A stretch of DNA of 64,000 nucleotides from SpSt-1165 sp964391725 (GCA_964391725.1 CAYMNB010000006.1:20808-84807); one strand, 5' to 3'; shown: positions 17,743-27,160, counted from the first letter of the stretch. Translations and numbers: made by a program. Notes: generated by a model from the sequence alone, not told the origin.

Positions 17743-19124
17743 GCGTCCGCCATTTGTTTGCTATATTGGTCAAAAAAGTGGATGATGGTCAGGATTCCTT
17801 TACGCCAAACTTCCAAATTCAAGGTTTCGTTTGGTGCGTGCATATTGTCCTCGGGCAACGCGAACCCACTCAGCACAGAATCAACGCCCAGGATTTCTTT
17901 CATTTCTGTAACGATCGGAATACTCGCTCCTTCTCGTTTCAAAACCGGTCTTTTGCCCCAGGTAAGTTCAAAAGCGTTTTGTAATGCTTTGCTGGCTGGC
18001 TGGTCAGGATCACAAAACGCCGGATAGCCGCCAGTGAAGGTTTTTAACTCCCAGATCACAGTGAGAGGTGCATTTTTAGATAAATACTGCTTCAATTGGT
18101 CAGCCACTTTGGCTGGATCCTGGTCAGGCACCAACCGCATGGAGATCTTGGCTAACGCCCAGGCAGGAATGACGGTCTTTGCGCCTTCGCCGATGAATCC
18201 AGAGAGCAATCCATGCACATCCAGCGTGGGACGGGCGGTGTTCTGCTCGATGCAGGTATACCCCTGTTCGCCTGCCAATTGGGGAACACCTGTTTGTGAT
18301 CGATAAGTGTCCGCTGTTTGGGGAACTCTCGCCAGTTCTTCACGTTCTTTGTCAGATAAAAGACGCACATCATCGTAGAAACCTGGCAACGTAATTCTGT
18401 GCTGATCATCTTTCATCCCAGCAAGGAGTTGGCTGAGTACAATGGCAGGATTATCGACCACACCGCCGAAGATGCCTGAATGCAAGTCCTGCGCCGGCCC
18501 TTTAACCAGTAGTTCAAAATATGCCAATCCTCGCAAGGCATAGGTAATCGATGGGGTGTCCACGTTGATCATGCCAGCGTCTAAATTCAAAACAACATCA
18601 GCTGCCAGTAACTCTTTGTGTTCCTCTAAAAAAGCGCGAATCGAAGGAGAACCGATCTCTTCTTCTCCCTCATAAATAAACTTCAAATTGAAGGGCAGCT
18701 CTTCTTTGCCGAACAATAAAGCCTCAATCGCTGCCAGTCCAGCGATGATTTGGCCTTTCATATCTGTCGCTCCACGCCCAACCAGACGATTGTCAACCAC
18801 CGTTGCCTCAAACGGTGGGGTATTCCAGAGTTCGACAGGACTCTCCGGTTGCACATCGTAATGGCCATACACCAGAATGGTAGGTGCGCTTGTGTCAAAG
18901 ACTTTCTCCGCATAAACGACCGGATGCAAGGGGGTATCAAAAATTGTGACATGATCCAACCCCAATGACTTCAATTTGTTCGATAACCAATCTGCCGCCT
19001 TTCTGACGTCCTGGCTGCGCTGAGGGTCTGAAGATACTGATTCGATAGCAATAAATGCGTTCAATTCCTCAAAAAACCGATCAGTGTTTTTTTGTGCGAA
19101 GGTAAGTGATTGTTGTATGTTCAT
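17739..19124 (-). CDS. M20 family metallopeptidase (dipeptidase)
   Basis: A 461-residue zinc peptidase of the M20A/ArgE-DapE type. Metal and catalytic residues are visible: His and Asp in YGHYDVQPE, the bridging Asp in GRGATDMKG, the catalytic Glu pair in YEGEEEIGSPS, an Asp in LNLDAG and a C-terminal His in PEDNMHAPNE. The lid domain includes DLHSGIFGG, typical of dipeptidases such as carnosinase-like enzymes. It probably cleaves dipeptides in the cytoplasm. It is the first gene of the leftward unit and is divergent from the SsnA gene. Confidence 0.92.
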   Translation of the reverse strand: MNIQQSLTFAQKNTDRFFEELNAFIAIESVSSDPQRSQDVRKAADWLSNKLKSLGLDHVTIFDTPLHPVVYAEKVFDTSAPTILVYGHYDVQPESPVELWNTPPFEATVVDNRLVGRGATDMKGQIIAGLAAIEALLFGKEELPFNLKFIYEGEEEIGSPSIRAFLEEHKELLAADVVLNLDAGMINVDTPSITYALRGLAYFELLVKGPAQDLHSGIFGGVVDNPAIVLSQLLAGMKDDQHRITLPGFYDDVRLLSDKEREELARVPQTADTYRSQTGVPQLAGEQGYTCIEQNTARPTLDVHGLLSGFIGEGAKTVIPAWALAKISMRLVPDQDPAKVADQLKQYLSKNAPLTVIWELKTFTGGYPAFCDPDQPASKALQNAFELTWGKRPVLKREGASIPIVTEMKEILGVDSVLSGFALPEDNMHAPNETLNLEVWRKGILTIIHFFDQYSKQMADA

Positions 19125-19163
19125 TTTGCCTCAATTTCTATTTCAATTGATTGTATCATTTCG

Positions 19164-19172
19164 TGCTAAAAT
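19164..19172 (+). promoter_or_regulatory. Extended -10 promoter of the ssnA operon
   Basis: TGCTAAAAT fits an extended -10 (TGN plus TAAAAT). The same GTGCTAAAAT string recurs upstream of the LLM oxidoreductase gene at 22074-22083. A TTGATT lies only 14 bases upstream, a poor -35. Confidence 0.45.
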
Positions 19173-19250
19173 TCTTTACGAATAGGCCATTGAATTATAA
19201 ATAATTAATGGCTTTAGGTTTTTTTAGCCCACCGATAAAGGAACGTGCCT

Positions 19251-20597
19251 ATGTTAATTATTAATGGAATTATCATTTCCGGTGATGACAATCAGCCATT
19301 TCATACGGGAAAAGCTATCCGAATTCAGGCGGACAAAATCACGGAGATCGGTCTACAATCCGCTTTACTTGAAAAATTCAAGGAGGAGGAGGTGCTGGAT
19401 GCCAAAGGTCAGTACATCATGCCCGGCAATATCTGTGCACATACTCATTTCTACGGAGTTTTTTCGCGCGGGATGGCTATCCCGGGCGCTGCTCCCAAGG
19501 ATTTTCCCGACATCCTCAATAAGCTCTGGTGGCCTTTAGACCGATCCCTGGATGAAGATACCATCCGTCTCTCGGCAGCAGTCTGCCTGGTGGACGCTAT
19601 AAAACATGGCGCGACAACGGTGTTCGATCATCATGCTTCTGCCAATGCGATCAGTGGTTCTTTGCAAACCATTGCGAAAGCCGTCGAAAAGTCAGGTCTA
19701 CGGGCTTCACTATGTTATGAAGTCTCTGACCGCGACGGCGAGGAAAAAGCCGAAGAAGGCATTGAAGAAAACCGGCAATTTCATGAGCATATCGTTCAGC
19801 ATCAACCCGCCAATGGCCGCATTCGGTCTATGTTTGGATTGCATGCCTCGTTTACCGTCTCAGAAAAAACGCTACGAAAAGCCAAAGAAAATGCAGGCGA
19901 GATGGGTTTCCACTTGCATGTAGCAGAACATTTTGTTGATGAAGATGATTCCAAAGCAAAGTACGGCATGCCGATTGTAGACCGTTTGCATCAAGAAGGC
20001 ATTTTGGGTGACAAAACCATTATCGCCCATGGCGTTCATATCGACGCGAAAGAGATGACCATCCTGGCGGAAACGGGCACCTGGATGTCACATCAGCCAC
20101 GCTCTAATATGAATAATGCCGTAGGCATGGCAGATTTACAATCCATGCTGCGTCTGGGCGCCAAGGTGGTTTTGGGGAATGACGGTTTTTCGAACGCAAT
20201 GTGGGATGAGTGGCGGGTTGCTTATTTGGCGCATAAACTCTGGCATCGCGACCCGCGCTGGATGAATGGGGTAGATATAAAAACCATTGCCATGGACAAC
20301 AATGCCAGGCTGGCCTCTTCACACTTCGATGCTGACATTGGCTATTTACGCGAAGGCGCCAAAGCAGATATCATCTTCGTGGATTACACACCATTTACAC
20401 CATTCCATTCCGGGAATCTGCCATGGCATATTTTGTTTGGCTTTCGTGACGGTATGGTGACGATGACCATGGTAGATGGTGTTGTGCTGATGAAAGATCG
20501 AAAACTACTGACGATGGATGAACGAGCCATCAACCTGGAGACACAAGAACTCGTTCCAGCTTTGTGGGAACGCTATCAAAAACAGGCAAGTGAGTGA
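19251..20597 (+). CDS. ssnA: SsnA-type amidohydrolase (putative aminohydrolase)
   Basis: A 448-residue metal-dependent hydrolase of the amidohydrolase superfamily. The metal site is visible in CAHTHFYG (HxH), LHVAEHFVDE, AHGVHID and LGNDGFSN (the Asp). The stretches PGAAPKDFPDIL and LWWPLDRSLDE are typical of SsnA. Relatives deaminate purines, guanine or triazines; the SsnA substrate is unknown, but in E. coli the gene lies in a cluster with molybdenum hydroxylase and mocA genes, as here. AAAGGAA precedes the ATG at 19251. It leads an operon that continues with F420 and xanthine-dehydrogenase-like genes. Confidence 0.85.
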   Translation: MLIINGIIISGDDNQPFHTGKAIRIQADKITEIGLQSALLEKFKEEEVLDAKGQYIMPGNICAHTHFYGVFSRGMAIPGAAPKDFPDILNKLWWPLDRSLDEDTIRLSAAVCLVDAIKHGATTVFDHHASANAISGSLQTIAKAVEKSGLRASLCYEVSDRDGEEKAEEGIEENRQFHEHIVQHQPANGRIRSMFGLHASFTVSEKTLRKAKENAGEMGFHLHVAEHFVDEDDSKAKYGMPIVDRLHQEGILGDKTIIAHGVHIDAKEMTILAETGTWMSHQPRSNMNNAVGMADLQSMLRLGAKVVLGNDGFSNAMWDEWRVAYLAHKLWHRDPRWMNGVDIKTIAMDNNARLASSHFDADIGYLREGAKADIIFVDYTPFTPFHSGNLPWHILFGFRDGMVTMTMVDGVVLMKDRKLLTMDERAINLETQELVPALWERYQKQASE

Positions 20598-20604
20598 GGT
20601 AAAC

Positions 20605-21285
20605 ATGTCACAAGAAAATCAAAAACCAATCATTGGCATCATCGGCGGTACCGGAAAAGAAGGAAAAGGGCTGGCCTTCCGTTGGATTCGAGCAGGTTAT
20701 CAAGTAATTATTGGTTCTCGTACCCAGGAAAAAGCAGAGGACGCAGTTCAAGCCTTGACGGAACTTGTGCCTGAAGCAACCGGGTCCCTGTCTGCTGCGC
20801 TCAACGAAGATGCTGCACAACAGGCTGACATTGTTATATTAACAGTACCATTTGCCCATCATGTTGACATGGTGACGTTTCTCAAACCATTCATAAAGGG
20901 AAAGATATTGGTAGATGTGACAGTTCCGCTGGTTCCTCCCAAAGTCAGTAAGGTGCAAATGCCCCCAGAGGGCAGCGCTGCTTTGCAGGCGCAACAGATA
21001 TTGGGGGATGAAATCGAGGTGGTTGCCGCTTTTCAAAATATCTCCTTTGAGAATTTACTCGAAGAAGGCACACCTGCCTGCGATATCCTTGTTTGCGGAC
21101 GTAAGCGGGAAGCAAGAGAGATGATTTTATCCCTGATCGAATCAGCCGATATGATCGGTTGGGATGCAGGCTACCTTGAAAATTCAATGGTGGTCGAAGG
21201 ACTGACCTCTATCTTGATCGGGCTAAATAAAAAATACAAAGTGAAATCTTCCGGCATTAAGATTACCGGCATTTCTTCAGACTAA
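20605..21285 (+). CDS. npdG: NADPH-dependent F420 reductase
   Basis: A 226-residue Rossmann protein of the F420H2:NADP oxidoreductase family. The dinucleotide loop is IGIIGGTGKEGKG at the N-terminus, followed by the NADP-selective IIGSRTQEKA. The motifs VILTVPFAHH and LVDVTVPLVPP, and the C-terminal GYLENSMVVEGLTSILIGLN, are typical of the family. It passes hydride between NADPH and the deazaflavin coenzyme F420. GAGGTAAAC precedes the ATG, 7 bases after the ssnA stop; an in-frame start at 20518 inside ssnA is unlikely. It is followed 7 bases later by cofE. Confidence 0.9.
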   Translation: MSQENQKPIIGIIGGTGKEGKGLAFRWIRAGYQVIIGSRTQEKAEDAVQALTELVPEATGSLSAALNEDAAQQADIVILTVPFAHHVDMVTFLKPFIKGKILVDVTVPLVPPKVSKVQMPPEGSAALQAQQILGDEIEVVAAFQNISFENLLEEGTPACDILVCGRKREAREMILSLIESADMIGWDAGYLENSMVVEGLTSILIGLNKKYKVKSSGIKITGISSD

Positions 21286-21292
21286 CCAGAAC

Positions 21293-22057
21293 ATGCCAAA
21301 GCCACTGACAATAACGCCTATGACAGGATTCCCATTGGTGAAACCTGGCAACAACATTGCCGCCCTCATCTGGCAGGCCTTACAGGAAAATCACATCACT
21401 CTCGAAAACAATGACATTCTTGTTGTTACCCAGAAAATAATATCAAAGGCCGAGAACCAGATAGTGATTTTAGATTTAATTGGTCCGTCAGAAGAAGCGT
21501 TATTGCTTTCTGAGGAGACAGACAAGAATCCAGCTTTATGCCAGGTGATTATTGACCAAAGCAGCGATATTCTGCGAAAACGGCCAGGGTTGATCATCAG
21601 TGAGCATCGCATTGGTTTTGTTTGTGCAAATTCAGGGGTTGACCACTCCAATCTCGACCAGGCAGTTGGAGATCGGGTATTATGCTTGCCGGAGGATCCT
21701 GATAGGAGTGCTGAAAATATCAGGCTCTTCTTGGAAGAAAAATCCGGGAACAGTATCGGGGTTTTGATCATCGACTCTCACGGCCGTGCCTGGCGTTTGG
21801 GAACTGTGGGAATATCTATTGGAACCTCTATGGTGCCAGAGTTGGTCAACAAAATTGGGGACCGGGACCTCTTCGGCCGAGAATTGAGAGCAACGGTCAT
21901 AGGCGCAGCCGATCAGCTGGCTGCCGCGGCGGCGCTGGTGATGGGCGAGGCCGACGAAGGCATCCCGCTTGTTCACGTAAGGGGTTTCCCATATCCTCTG
22001 CAACAATCTTCAATCAACGAAGTAATCCGATCGAAGGAAAAAGATTTATTTCGATGA
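21293..22057 (+). CDS. cofE: Coenzyme F420-0:L-glutamate ligase
   Basis: A 254-residue protein of the CofE/FbiB N-terminal family, which adds glutamates to F420-0 using GTP. Family segments are NDILVVTQKIISKAEN near residue 45, GFVCANSGVDHSN near 110, IIDSHGRAWRLGTVGISIG near 165 and the C-terminal GAADQLAAAAALVMGEADEGIP. The length matches archaeal CofE, not the longer fused FbiB. Finding it next to an F420 reductase and an F420-type oxidoreductase makes F420 use by this organism likely. Other F420 synthesis genes are not in the window. Confidence 0.92.
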   Translation: MPKPLTITPMTGFPLVKPGNNIAALIWQALQENHITLENNDILVVTQKIISKAENQIVILDLIGPSEEALLLSEETDKNPALCQVIIDQSSDILRKRPGLIISEHRIGFVCANSGVDHSNLDQAVGDRVLCLPEDPDRSAENIRLFLEEKSGNSIGVLIIDSHGRAWRLGTVGISIGTSMVPELVNKIGDRDLFGRELRATVIGAADQLAAAAALVMGEADEGIPLVHVRGFPYPLQQSSINEVIRSKEKDLFR

Positions 22058-22074
22058 ACAAACAGTATTCATTG

Positions 22075-22083
22075 TGCTAAAAT
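22075..22083 (+). promoter_or_regulatory. Extended -10 promoter upstream of the LLM oxidoreductase
   Basis: TGCTAAAAT, the same extended -10 as before ssnA, 32 bases before the ATG of the next gene. It would allow the LLM and molybdenum-hydroxylase genes to be transcribed apart from cofE. Confidence 0.45.
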
Positions 22084-22114
22084 GTAACTAACTGATAATA
22101 ACAAAAGGGAGTCA

Positions 22115-23116
22115 ATGATGATACAGCGACCAGCTTTATACCTGCAGGATTCACATGATTTACGTGACGGCCTGAATTATGTTAAATATGCAGAAGAAAA
22201 AGGGTTCGAGGCTGTGTGGCAAGCCGAAAGCCGCCTCGTTCGAGATGCCATCGTACCGATGGCTGCCTACGCAGCAGTCACCGAAAAAATTAAGGTTGGC
22301 TCAGGGGTTATTAACAATTGGACCCGTAATATCGGCCTTCTGGCAGCAACATTTTTAACCTTAGATGACCTGGCGCCCAACCGTATCATATGCGGGATTG
22401 GGGCGTGGTGGGATCCGCTGGCAAAAAATGTCGGCATCAATCGTAGAAAACCACTGCTGGCCATGCGCGAAACCATCGAGGTCATGCGGCGGCTCCTGAA
22501 CCTTGAGACTGTAACCTATCATGGTGAGTTCGTTCAGGTTGATGGGATAGAGTTAGATGTTGTACACGGACGTACAGAACCGCGCGACGTACCGCTCTAT
22601 ATTGGTGCCACCGGCCCCCAGATGATGACTATGGCGGGTGAGATCGCTGACGGTGTGGTACTGAACTACTGCGTCGAGCCATCTTACAATCTCGAAGCCA
22701 TGGAATTACTGGATGAAGGTGCGAAAAAAGTTGGCAGACGCGTGGAAGATATCGATCGTCCACAGTTAATCGTGTGCTCGGTTGACCATGACCATGAGGT
22801 TGCTATCGACAATACGCGTGAACTGCTCACGCAATACCTTGCGCAACAGCCGCACATTGCCAAAGCCTCCGGCGTGTCTGACGATGTTGTCGCTGAGATT
22901 CAATCCATTCTGGGTTGGCCAGCCACCCATGAACAGATTCAACGCGCAAAACACCTTGTGCCGCGCGACCTGATTCACCGCATCACAGCGTCAGGCACGC
23001 CTGACGAAGCCCGCAGGAAAGTAGCTGAGTACATGAAAAATGGCTGCACCAGCCCCATTCTTTATTCTGTTGGCGGTGATGTGCGCCTGCTGATCGATAC
23101 CTTCGGAACGAAATAA
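22115..23116 (+). CDS. LLM class F420-dependent oxidoreductase
   Basis: A 333-residue luciferase-like TIM-barrel protein. Segments typical of the F420-dependent branch (methylene-tetrahydromethanopterin reductase-like) are the N-terminal YAEEKGFEAVWQAESRLVRDA, KVGSGVINNWTRN, GIGAWWDPLAKNVGI and DVPLYIGATGPQMM. These enzymes transfer hydride between F420 and an organic substrate. ATG codons occur at 22115 and 22118 after AAAGGGAGTCA. It follows cofE and directly precedes (5 bases) the molybdenum-hydroxylase genes, which suggests a shared pathway. The cofactor is inferred from family and neighbours. Confidence 0.85.
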   Translation: MMIQRPALYLQDSHDLRDGLNYVKYAEEKGFEAVWQAESRLVRDAIVPMAAYAAVTEKIKVGSGVINNWTRNIGLLAATFLTLDDLAPNRIICGIGAWWDPLAKNVGINRRKPLLAMRETIEVMRRLLNLETVTYHGEFVQVDGIELDVVHGRTEPRDVPLYIGATGPQMMTMAGEIADGVVLNYCVEPSYNLEAMELLDEGAKKVGRRVEDIDRPQLIVCSVDHDHEVAIDNTRELLTQYLAQQPHIAKASGVSDDVVAEIQSILGWPATHEQIQRAKHLVPRDLIHRITASGTPDEARRKVAEYMKNGCTSPILYSVGGDVRLLIDTFGTK

Positions 23117-23121
23117 CCGAC

Positions 23122-24540
23122 ATGTGGCAGCAGTATTACTCTCCAAATTCGTTTGAAGAAGCCGCCCGATTGCTGAATGCACACCAGGGTTCAGCCCGCA
23201 TCATCGCCGGCGGAACTGACCTGATGGTCGAGTTCCGCAATGGGATGCATCAAGATATTTTGACATTAATTGATATCTCGCGGATACCAAATACCGGCAA
23301 GATTTGGGCTGATGATCGTGGCATCATTCATCTGGATGCCAACGTCTCACATAGTGACGTAGTCGCCTCAGAATTACTCCAGACGCATGCGCCGATATTG
23401 GTGCGCGCTTGCCGTACCATCGGTTCCCCGCAGATTCGCAACCGCGGTACCGTGGCAGGCAACCTGATCACCGCTTCACCTGCAAACGATGCCATCACTC
23501 CGCTGATGGCTCTCGGCGCGGAAGTGAATTTGCTCTCCGCATCGGGATTAAGGGTGGTACCCTTATCTGCTTTTTACACGGGTGTCCGACGCACGGTTAT
23601 GCAACCCAATGAACTGATGACAGATGTGCGATTTCCAGCCCTCAAAACCACCGACAGAGCATCCTTCCGAAAACTCGGTTTGAGAAAAGCGCAGGCAATT
23701 TCATTGATCAACTGCGGAATGATACTTTCTGTAGAAGATAGTATTGTCATCAAAGCTGTAATAACGCTTGGGTCAGTCGCTCCTGTGATCGTCCATGCCA
23801 CAGAAGCGGAACAATACCTGATAGGTAAAAAACTGACGGAAATAAATGTCGATCAGGTCTGCGCGTTGGCACAGCAAAGCGTCTCGCCAATCTCTGACAT
23901 ACGGTCATCGCAGGCGTACCGTGAAGAAATGACCGCTGTTTTGGTCCGACAATGCCTGGAGGAGTGCTTTTCTGAAAGCACCTTATCAGAACTATCGGAG
24001 AAACCTGTCGTGTTATGGGGAGGCCAACAAAATCCATTGCACGAAGCGGTGGTTAACGAGACGATTGGCAATAAGATTCAATGCACCATCAACCAAACAG
24101 AATTCAGTGGGACTTTCGAACCTGGCATTACTTTGCTTAAATTTCTTCGTGATAACGCACTTTTAACAGGCACAAAAGAGGGTTGCGGTGAAGGAGAGTG
24201 CGGTGCCTGTACCATCTTCATGGACAATGTGGCCGTTCTTGCCTGCCTGATTCCTGTAGAACGAGCGCACGGCGCGACCATTACCACCATCGAGGGACTG
24301 CAACAAAATGGTGTATTATCACCTGTACAGCAGGCTTTTGTTGAGGAAGGCGCTGTTCAGTGTGGTTTTTGTACACCCGGCTTTGTCATGTCGGCCACCA
24401 AATTATTAGAAGAAATCGCCAGTCCCTCTTCGGATCAAATCCGTGAAGCCATTTCCGGCAATTTATGCCGTTGCACTGGCTATTACACCATCATCAAGGC
24501 AATCGAGAAGGCAGCAGAATCGTTAGAGAAAGAGGTTTAA
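23122..24540 (+). CDS. Xanthine-dehydrogenase-like FAD subunit fused to a 2Fe-2S subunit
   Basis: A 472-residue fusion. Residues about 1-285 are the FAD-binding medium subunit of molybdenum hydroxylases, with ARIIAGGTDLMVEFR and TIGSPQIRNRGTVAGNLI. Residues about 310-472 are the small iron-sulfur subunit. Its plant-type cluster has Cys spacing Cx4Cx2Cx11C in GCGEGECGACTIF, and the second cluster uses QCGFC and LCRC. Together they carry electrons from the molybdopterin subunit to FAD and an external acceptor. The order FAD then FeS is the reverse of the FeS-FAD order in eukaryotic xanthine dehydrogenase and bacterial XdhA. It starts 5 bases after the LLM gene. Confidence 0.92.
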   Translation: MWQQYYSPNSFEEAARLLNAHQGSARIIAGGTDLMVEFRNGMHQDILTLIDISRIPNTGKIWADDRGIIHLDANVSHSDVVASELLQTHAPILVRACRTIGSPQIRNRGTVAGNLITASPANDAITPLMALGAEVNLLSASGLRVVPLSAFYTGVRRTVMQPNELMTDVRFPALKTTDRASFRKLGLRKAQAISLINCGMILSVEDSIVIKAVITLGSVAPVIVHATEAEQYLIGKKLTEINVDQVCALAQQSVSPISDIRSSQAYREEMTAVLVRQCLEECFSESTLSELSEKPVVLWGGQQNPLHEAVVNETIGNKIQCTINQTEFSGTFEPGITLLKFLRDNALLTGTKEGCGEGECGACTIFMDNVAVLACLIPVERAHGATITTIEGLQQNGVLSPVQQAFVEEGAVQCGFCTPGFVMSATKLLEEIASPSSDQIREAISGNLCRCTGYYTIIKAIEKAAESLEKEV

Positions 24541-24541
24541 A

Positions 24542-24904
24542 ATGGGCTTTCGACACGGAGAGAAGGAAGATGAGATACAGGGTGGTCTCCATCCTGTCTG
24601 GCGTACTGTTGGATGCATAATGGCGGTTTTGATTCCCATTATTGGTTTTACGGGCAGTCTATTGCTGATTGACTTCAATCAACAATACCGCTGGGTTCAA
24701 ATACCTGCCGATTTTGTCAATCAAACACCTGGGGGAGATCCTTATCTTTACATAAAAATTGGATTAACCCTCATCATCAGTTTTTTGTTGTATATCATCT
24801 TTATGCTGGTAACCTTTGTCATTAATTCCGCCTTTGGGCCGAAACATTACAGTCCAGTAGATGCCCCGCAACAAAAATTCAGGGGTGGGGACTATAAAAG
24901 ATAA
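24542..24904 (+). CDS. Small two-TM membrane protein inside the molybdenum-hydroxylase operon
   Basis: A 120-residue protein I do not recognise. Residues about 24-46 and 73-95 are hydrophobic helices. The N-terminus (HGEKEDE) and C-terminus are polar, and the loop between helices (about 47-70) contains PADFVNQTPGGD. It starts 1 base after the stop of the FAD-FeS gene and ends 30 bases before the molybdopterin subunit, so it is inserted between two subunits of one enzyme. It could anchor the complex to the membrane or simply be a passenger. Confidence 0.65.
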   Translation: MGFRHGEKEDEIQGGLHPVWRTVGCIMAVLIPIIGFTGSLLLIDFNQQYRWVQIPADFVNQTPGGDPYLYIKIGLTLIISFLLYIIFMLVTFVINSAFGPKHYSPVDAPQQKFRGGDYKR

Positions 24905-24934
24905 AATTCTCCTCCTTTGTATATAGGAAGCAAA

Positions 24935-27160
24935 ATGTCAATCATTAATCACTCAGCTACCAGAATCGATGCTGTTGACAAGGTCACAGGCGCGGCAAAA
25001 TACCCCGGTGATTTTCAGTTTCCTGACCAACTGTGGTTGAAGGTGGTATTTTCAGAACGGCCGCATGCTCGCATAATCTCAATCGATACCACTGAGGCGG
25101 AGAAATTGCCAGGCGTGGTTACAATCCTGACCGCACCTGATGTGCCAAATAATGAATATGGCTTGCAGATTAATGATCAACCTGTCTTGTGTGGTCCGGG
25201 ATCAACAAAAGTTGATGCAGATCATGTGCGCTTCATTGGTGACCAGGTTGCCTGTGTGGTAGCAGAAACAGAGATAGTTGCCGCTGAAGCCTGCACAATG
25301 ATACAGATAGAATATGAGGACCTGCCGGTCGTGGTTGACTCAGTGGCTGCCATGTCGGGAAAAGAAGTTGATATTCACCCGCACGTGAAAAACAATATCG
25401 CCTGGTATGATCGGGTAAGAAAAGGCGATGTGGAGGAAGCATTTTCTTACGCCGATATCATCATCGAAAACGAGTACGTCACACCTGTCCAGGAACATGC
25501 TTACTTACAGCCTGAGGCTGGGGTGGCTTATCTCGATGAAGAAGAACGCATCACCGTTATTGTTGCCGGACAGTGGACACATGAAGATCAGGAGCAAATT
25601 GCGCATGCGCTGGCCATGCCCGTTGACAGGATTCGTGTAATCTATCCTGCTATCGGTGGTGCCTTTGGCGGACGGGAAGATATGTCTTTGCAGATTGTTC
25701 TGGCGCTGGCGGTCAAAAAACTGGCAGCGATGGGCATTAAAAGACCGATCAAATCCATTTGGAGCCGTGAGGAATCTATCATCGGCCATGGAAAGCGCCA
25801 CGAATACCGCATTTATTCAAAATGGGGAGCAACCAAAGAGGGCAAAGTCATTGCTTCATACACGAAAATTGTGTCAGACGCCGGCGCCTATATGTATACT
25901 TCCAACAAGGTGCTGGGAAATTCTGTGTTGGTCTGTAACGGTCCTTACGAAATCCCTAACGTCAGCATTGATGCCTACACCGTTTACACCAACAATATCC
26001 CGGGAGCAGCTTTCCGCGGATTTGGTGCGCCACAAGGGCTATTTGCTGGCGAAATGCAAATGAACCACCTGGCAGAAGCCCTTGGTATGGATCCTGTTGA
26101 AGTCCGTATGCGCAATGTCTACCAACCGGGTTCGTTGATCAATGTAGATTCACCCATACCAGAAGGGGTGACCATGGAAAAGGTGCTGGAAGACTGTGCC
26201 CTGGCTTCTGGTTACACCCGCGATGAGAAAGGTGTTTGGCAAAAAGCCAATGGAAAAAAGCAAGCTGATTCAGTAATAAAAAGAGGCAAGGGAATCGCCT
26301 CTGGCTTCAAAAACATTGGCTTTTCTTACGGTTATCCCGAACATTGCTGGGCAATTATCGAACTGTATGGCGAAGAGACAATTGACAAAGTGATTCTCCG
26401 CCATGCTGCCGCCGAGGTAGGGCAGGGGGCGCATACTGTCATTAAGCAAATGGCAGCGGAAGGTCTGGGGGTTGCATTGGCGATAGTTGAAACGGACTAT
26501 TCCGACACTGCCACCTCAAAGAGTTCAGGCAGTGTTTCCGCATCACGCATGACCTTCATGGCTGGGAATGCGGTCAAAGAAGCCACTGCCATTGCACTCC
26601 ATCGCTGGCAGATGGGTGAACGGCCGGTAAAGGTCACCCACAAGTATCTGGCTCCCCAAACCTCCAATTTTGATCCCGATACCGGGTATTGCATGCCCAA
26701 TTTTACCTATGCGTATGCCGCAGAAATGGTTGAGGTCTCTGTGAATACCGATACCGGCCAAATTTTTATTGAGAATGTGACGGTATCAGACGACATTGGC
26801 AAGGCAATCAATCCGCAGCAGGTTGTTGGGCAAATCGAAGGCGGTATTGCGCAGGCGTTGGGCTATGTCATCACAGAAAATTTCATCCATGAAAATGGAC
26901 ATGCCCGAACCAATCGGTTGTCTACCTATTTGATCCCTACTGTTCTTGATATTCCAAAAAAGGTGGAATCCCGCTTGTTGGAATATCCTGACCCATTTGG
27001 TCCATGGGGTGCCCGTGGTGTAGGTGAACTTCCCTACCTTGCATTTGCACCAGCCGTCATGGCAGCCGTTCATGATGCAATTGGAGTCTGGTTCCACACA
27101 TTTCCGCTGACGCCTGAGCGGGTGTTGGCTGGATTGGGCAAAATCACGCTTGACCATTAA
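24935..27160 (+). CDS. Xanthine-dehydrogenase-like molybdopterin-binding subunit
   Basis: A 741-residue large subunit of the xanthine oxidase family. It has the N-terminal alpha/beta hammerhead domain (DKVTGAAKYPGDFQ), the molybdopterin loops GGAFGGREDM and AAFRGFGAPQG, AAAEVGQGAHTV and the C-terminal RGVGELPYLAFAPA. The Glu after GVG is the expected catalytic base. The loop resembles xanthine dehydrogenase, not the AYRCSFR loop of CO dehydrogenase. It hydroxylates a heterocycle or aldehyde with water; the natural substrate may be a purine or related ring, given the SsnA gene in the operon. AGGAAGCAAA precedes the ATG at 24935; the TTG at 24917 is less likely. Confidence 0.92.
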   Translation: MSIINHSATRIDAVDKVTGAAKYPGDFQFPDQLWLKVVFSERPHARIISIDTTEAEKLPGVVTILTAPDVPNNEYGLQINDQPVLCGPGSTKVDADHVRFIGDQVACVVAETEIVAAEACTMIQIEYEDLPVVVDSVAAMSGKEVDIHPHVKNNIAWYDRVRKGDVEEAFSYADIIIENEYVTPVQEHAYLQPEAGVAYLDEEERITVIVAGQWTHEDQEQIAHALAMPVDRIRVIYPAIGGAFGGREDMSLQIVLALAVKKLAAMGIKRPIKSIWSREESIIGHGKRHEYRIYSKWGATKEGKVIASYTKIVSDAGAYMYTSNKVLGNSVLVCNGPYEIPNVSIDAYTVYTNNIPGAAFRGFGAPQGLFAGEMQMNHLAEALGMDPVEVRMRNVYQPGSLINVDSPIPEGVTMEKVLEDCALASGYTRDEKGVWQKANGKKQADSVIKRGKGIASGFKNIGFSYGYPEHCWAIIELYGEETIDKVILRHAAAEVGQGAHTVIKQMAAEGLGVALAIVETDYSDTATSKSSGSVSASRMTFMAGNAVKEATAIALHRWQMGERPVKVTHKYLAPQTSNFDPDTGYCMPNFTYAYAAEMVEVSVNTDTGQIFIENVTVSDDIGKAINPQQVVGQIEGGIAQALGYVITENFIHENGHARTNRLSTYLIPTVLDIPKKVESRLLEYPDPFGPWGARGVGELPYLAFAPAVMAAVHDAIGVWFHTFPLTPERVLAGLGKITLDH

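Noticed and set aside
24935..27160. CO dehydrogenase large subunit
   Set aside because: The loop has the xanthine-dehydrogenase type AFRGFGAPQ pattern and lacks the AYRCSFR signature.
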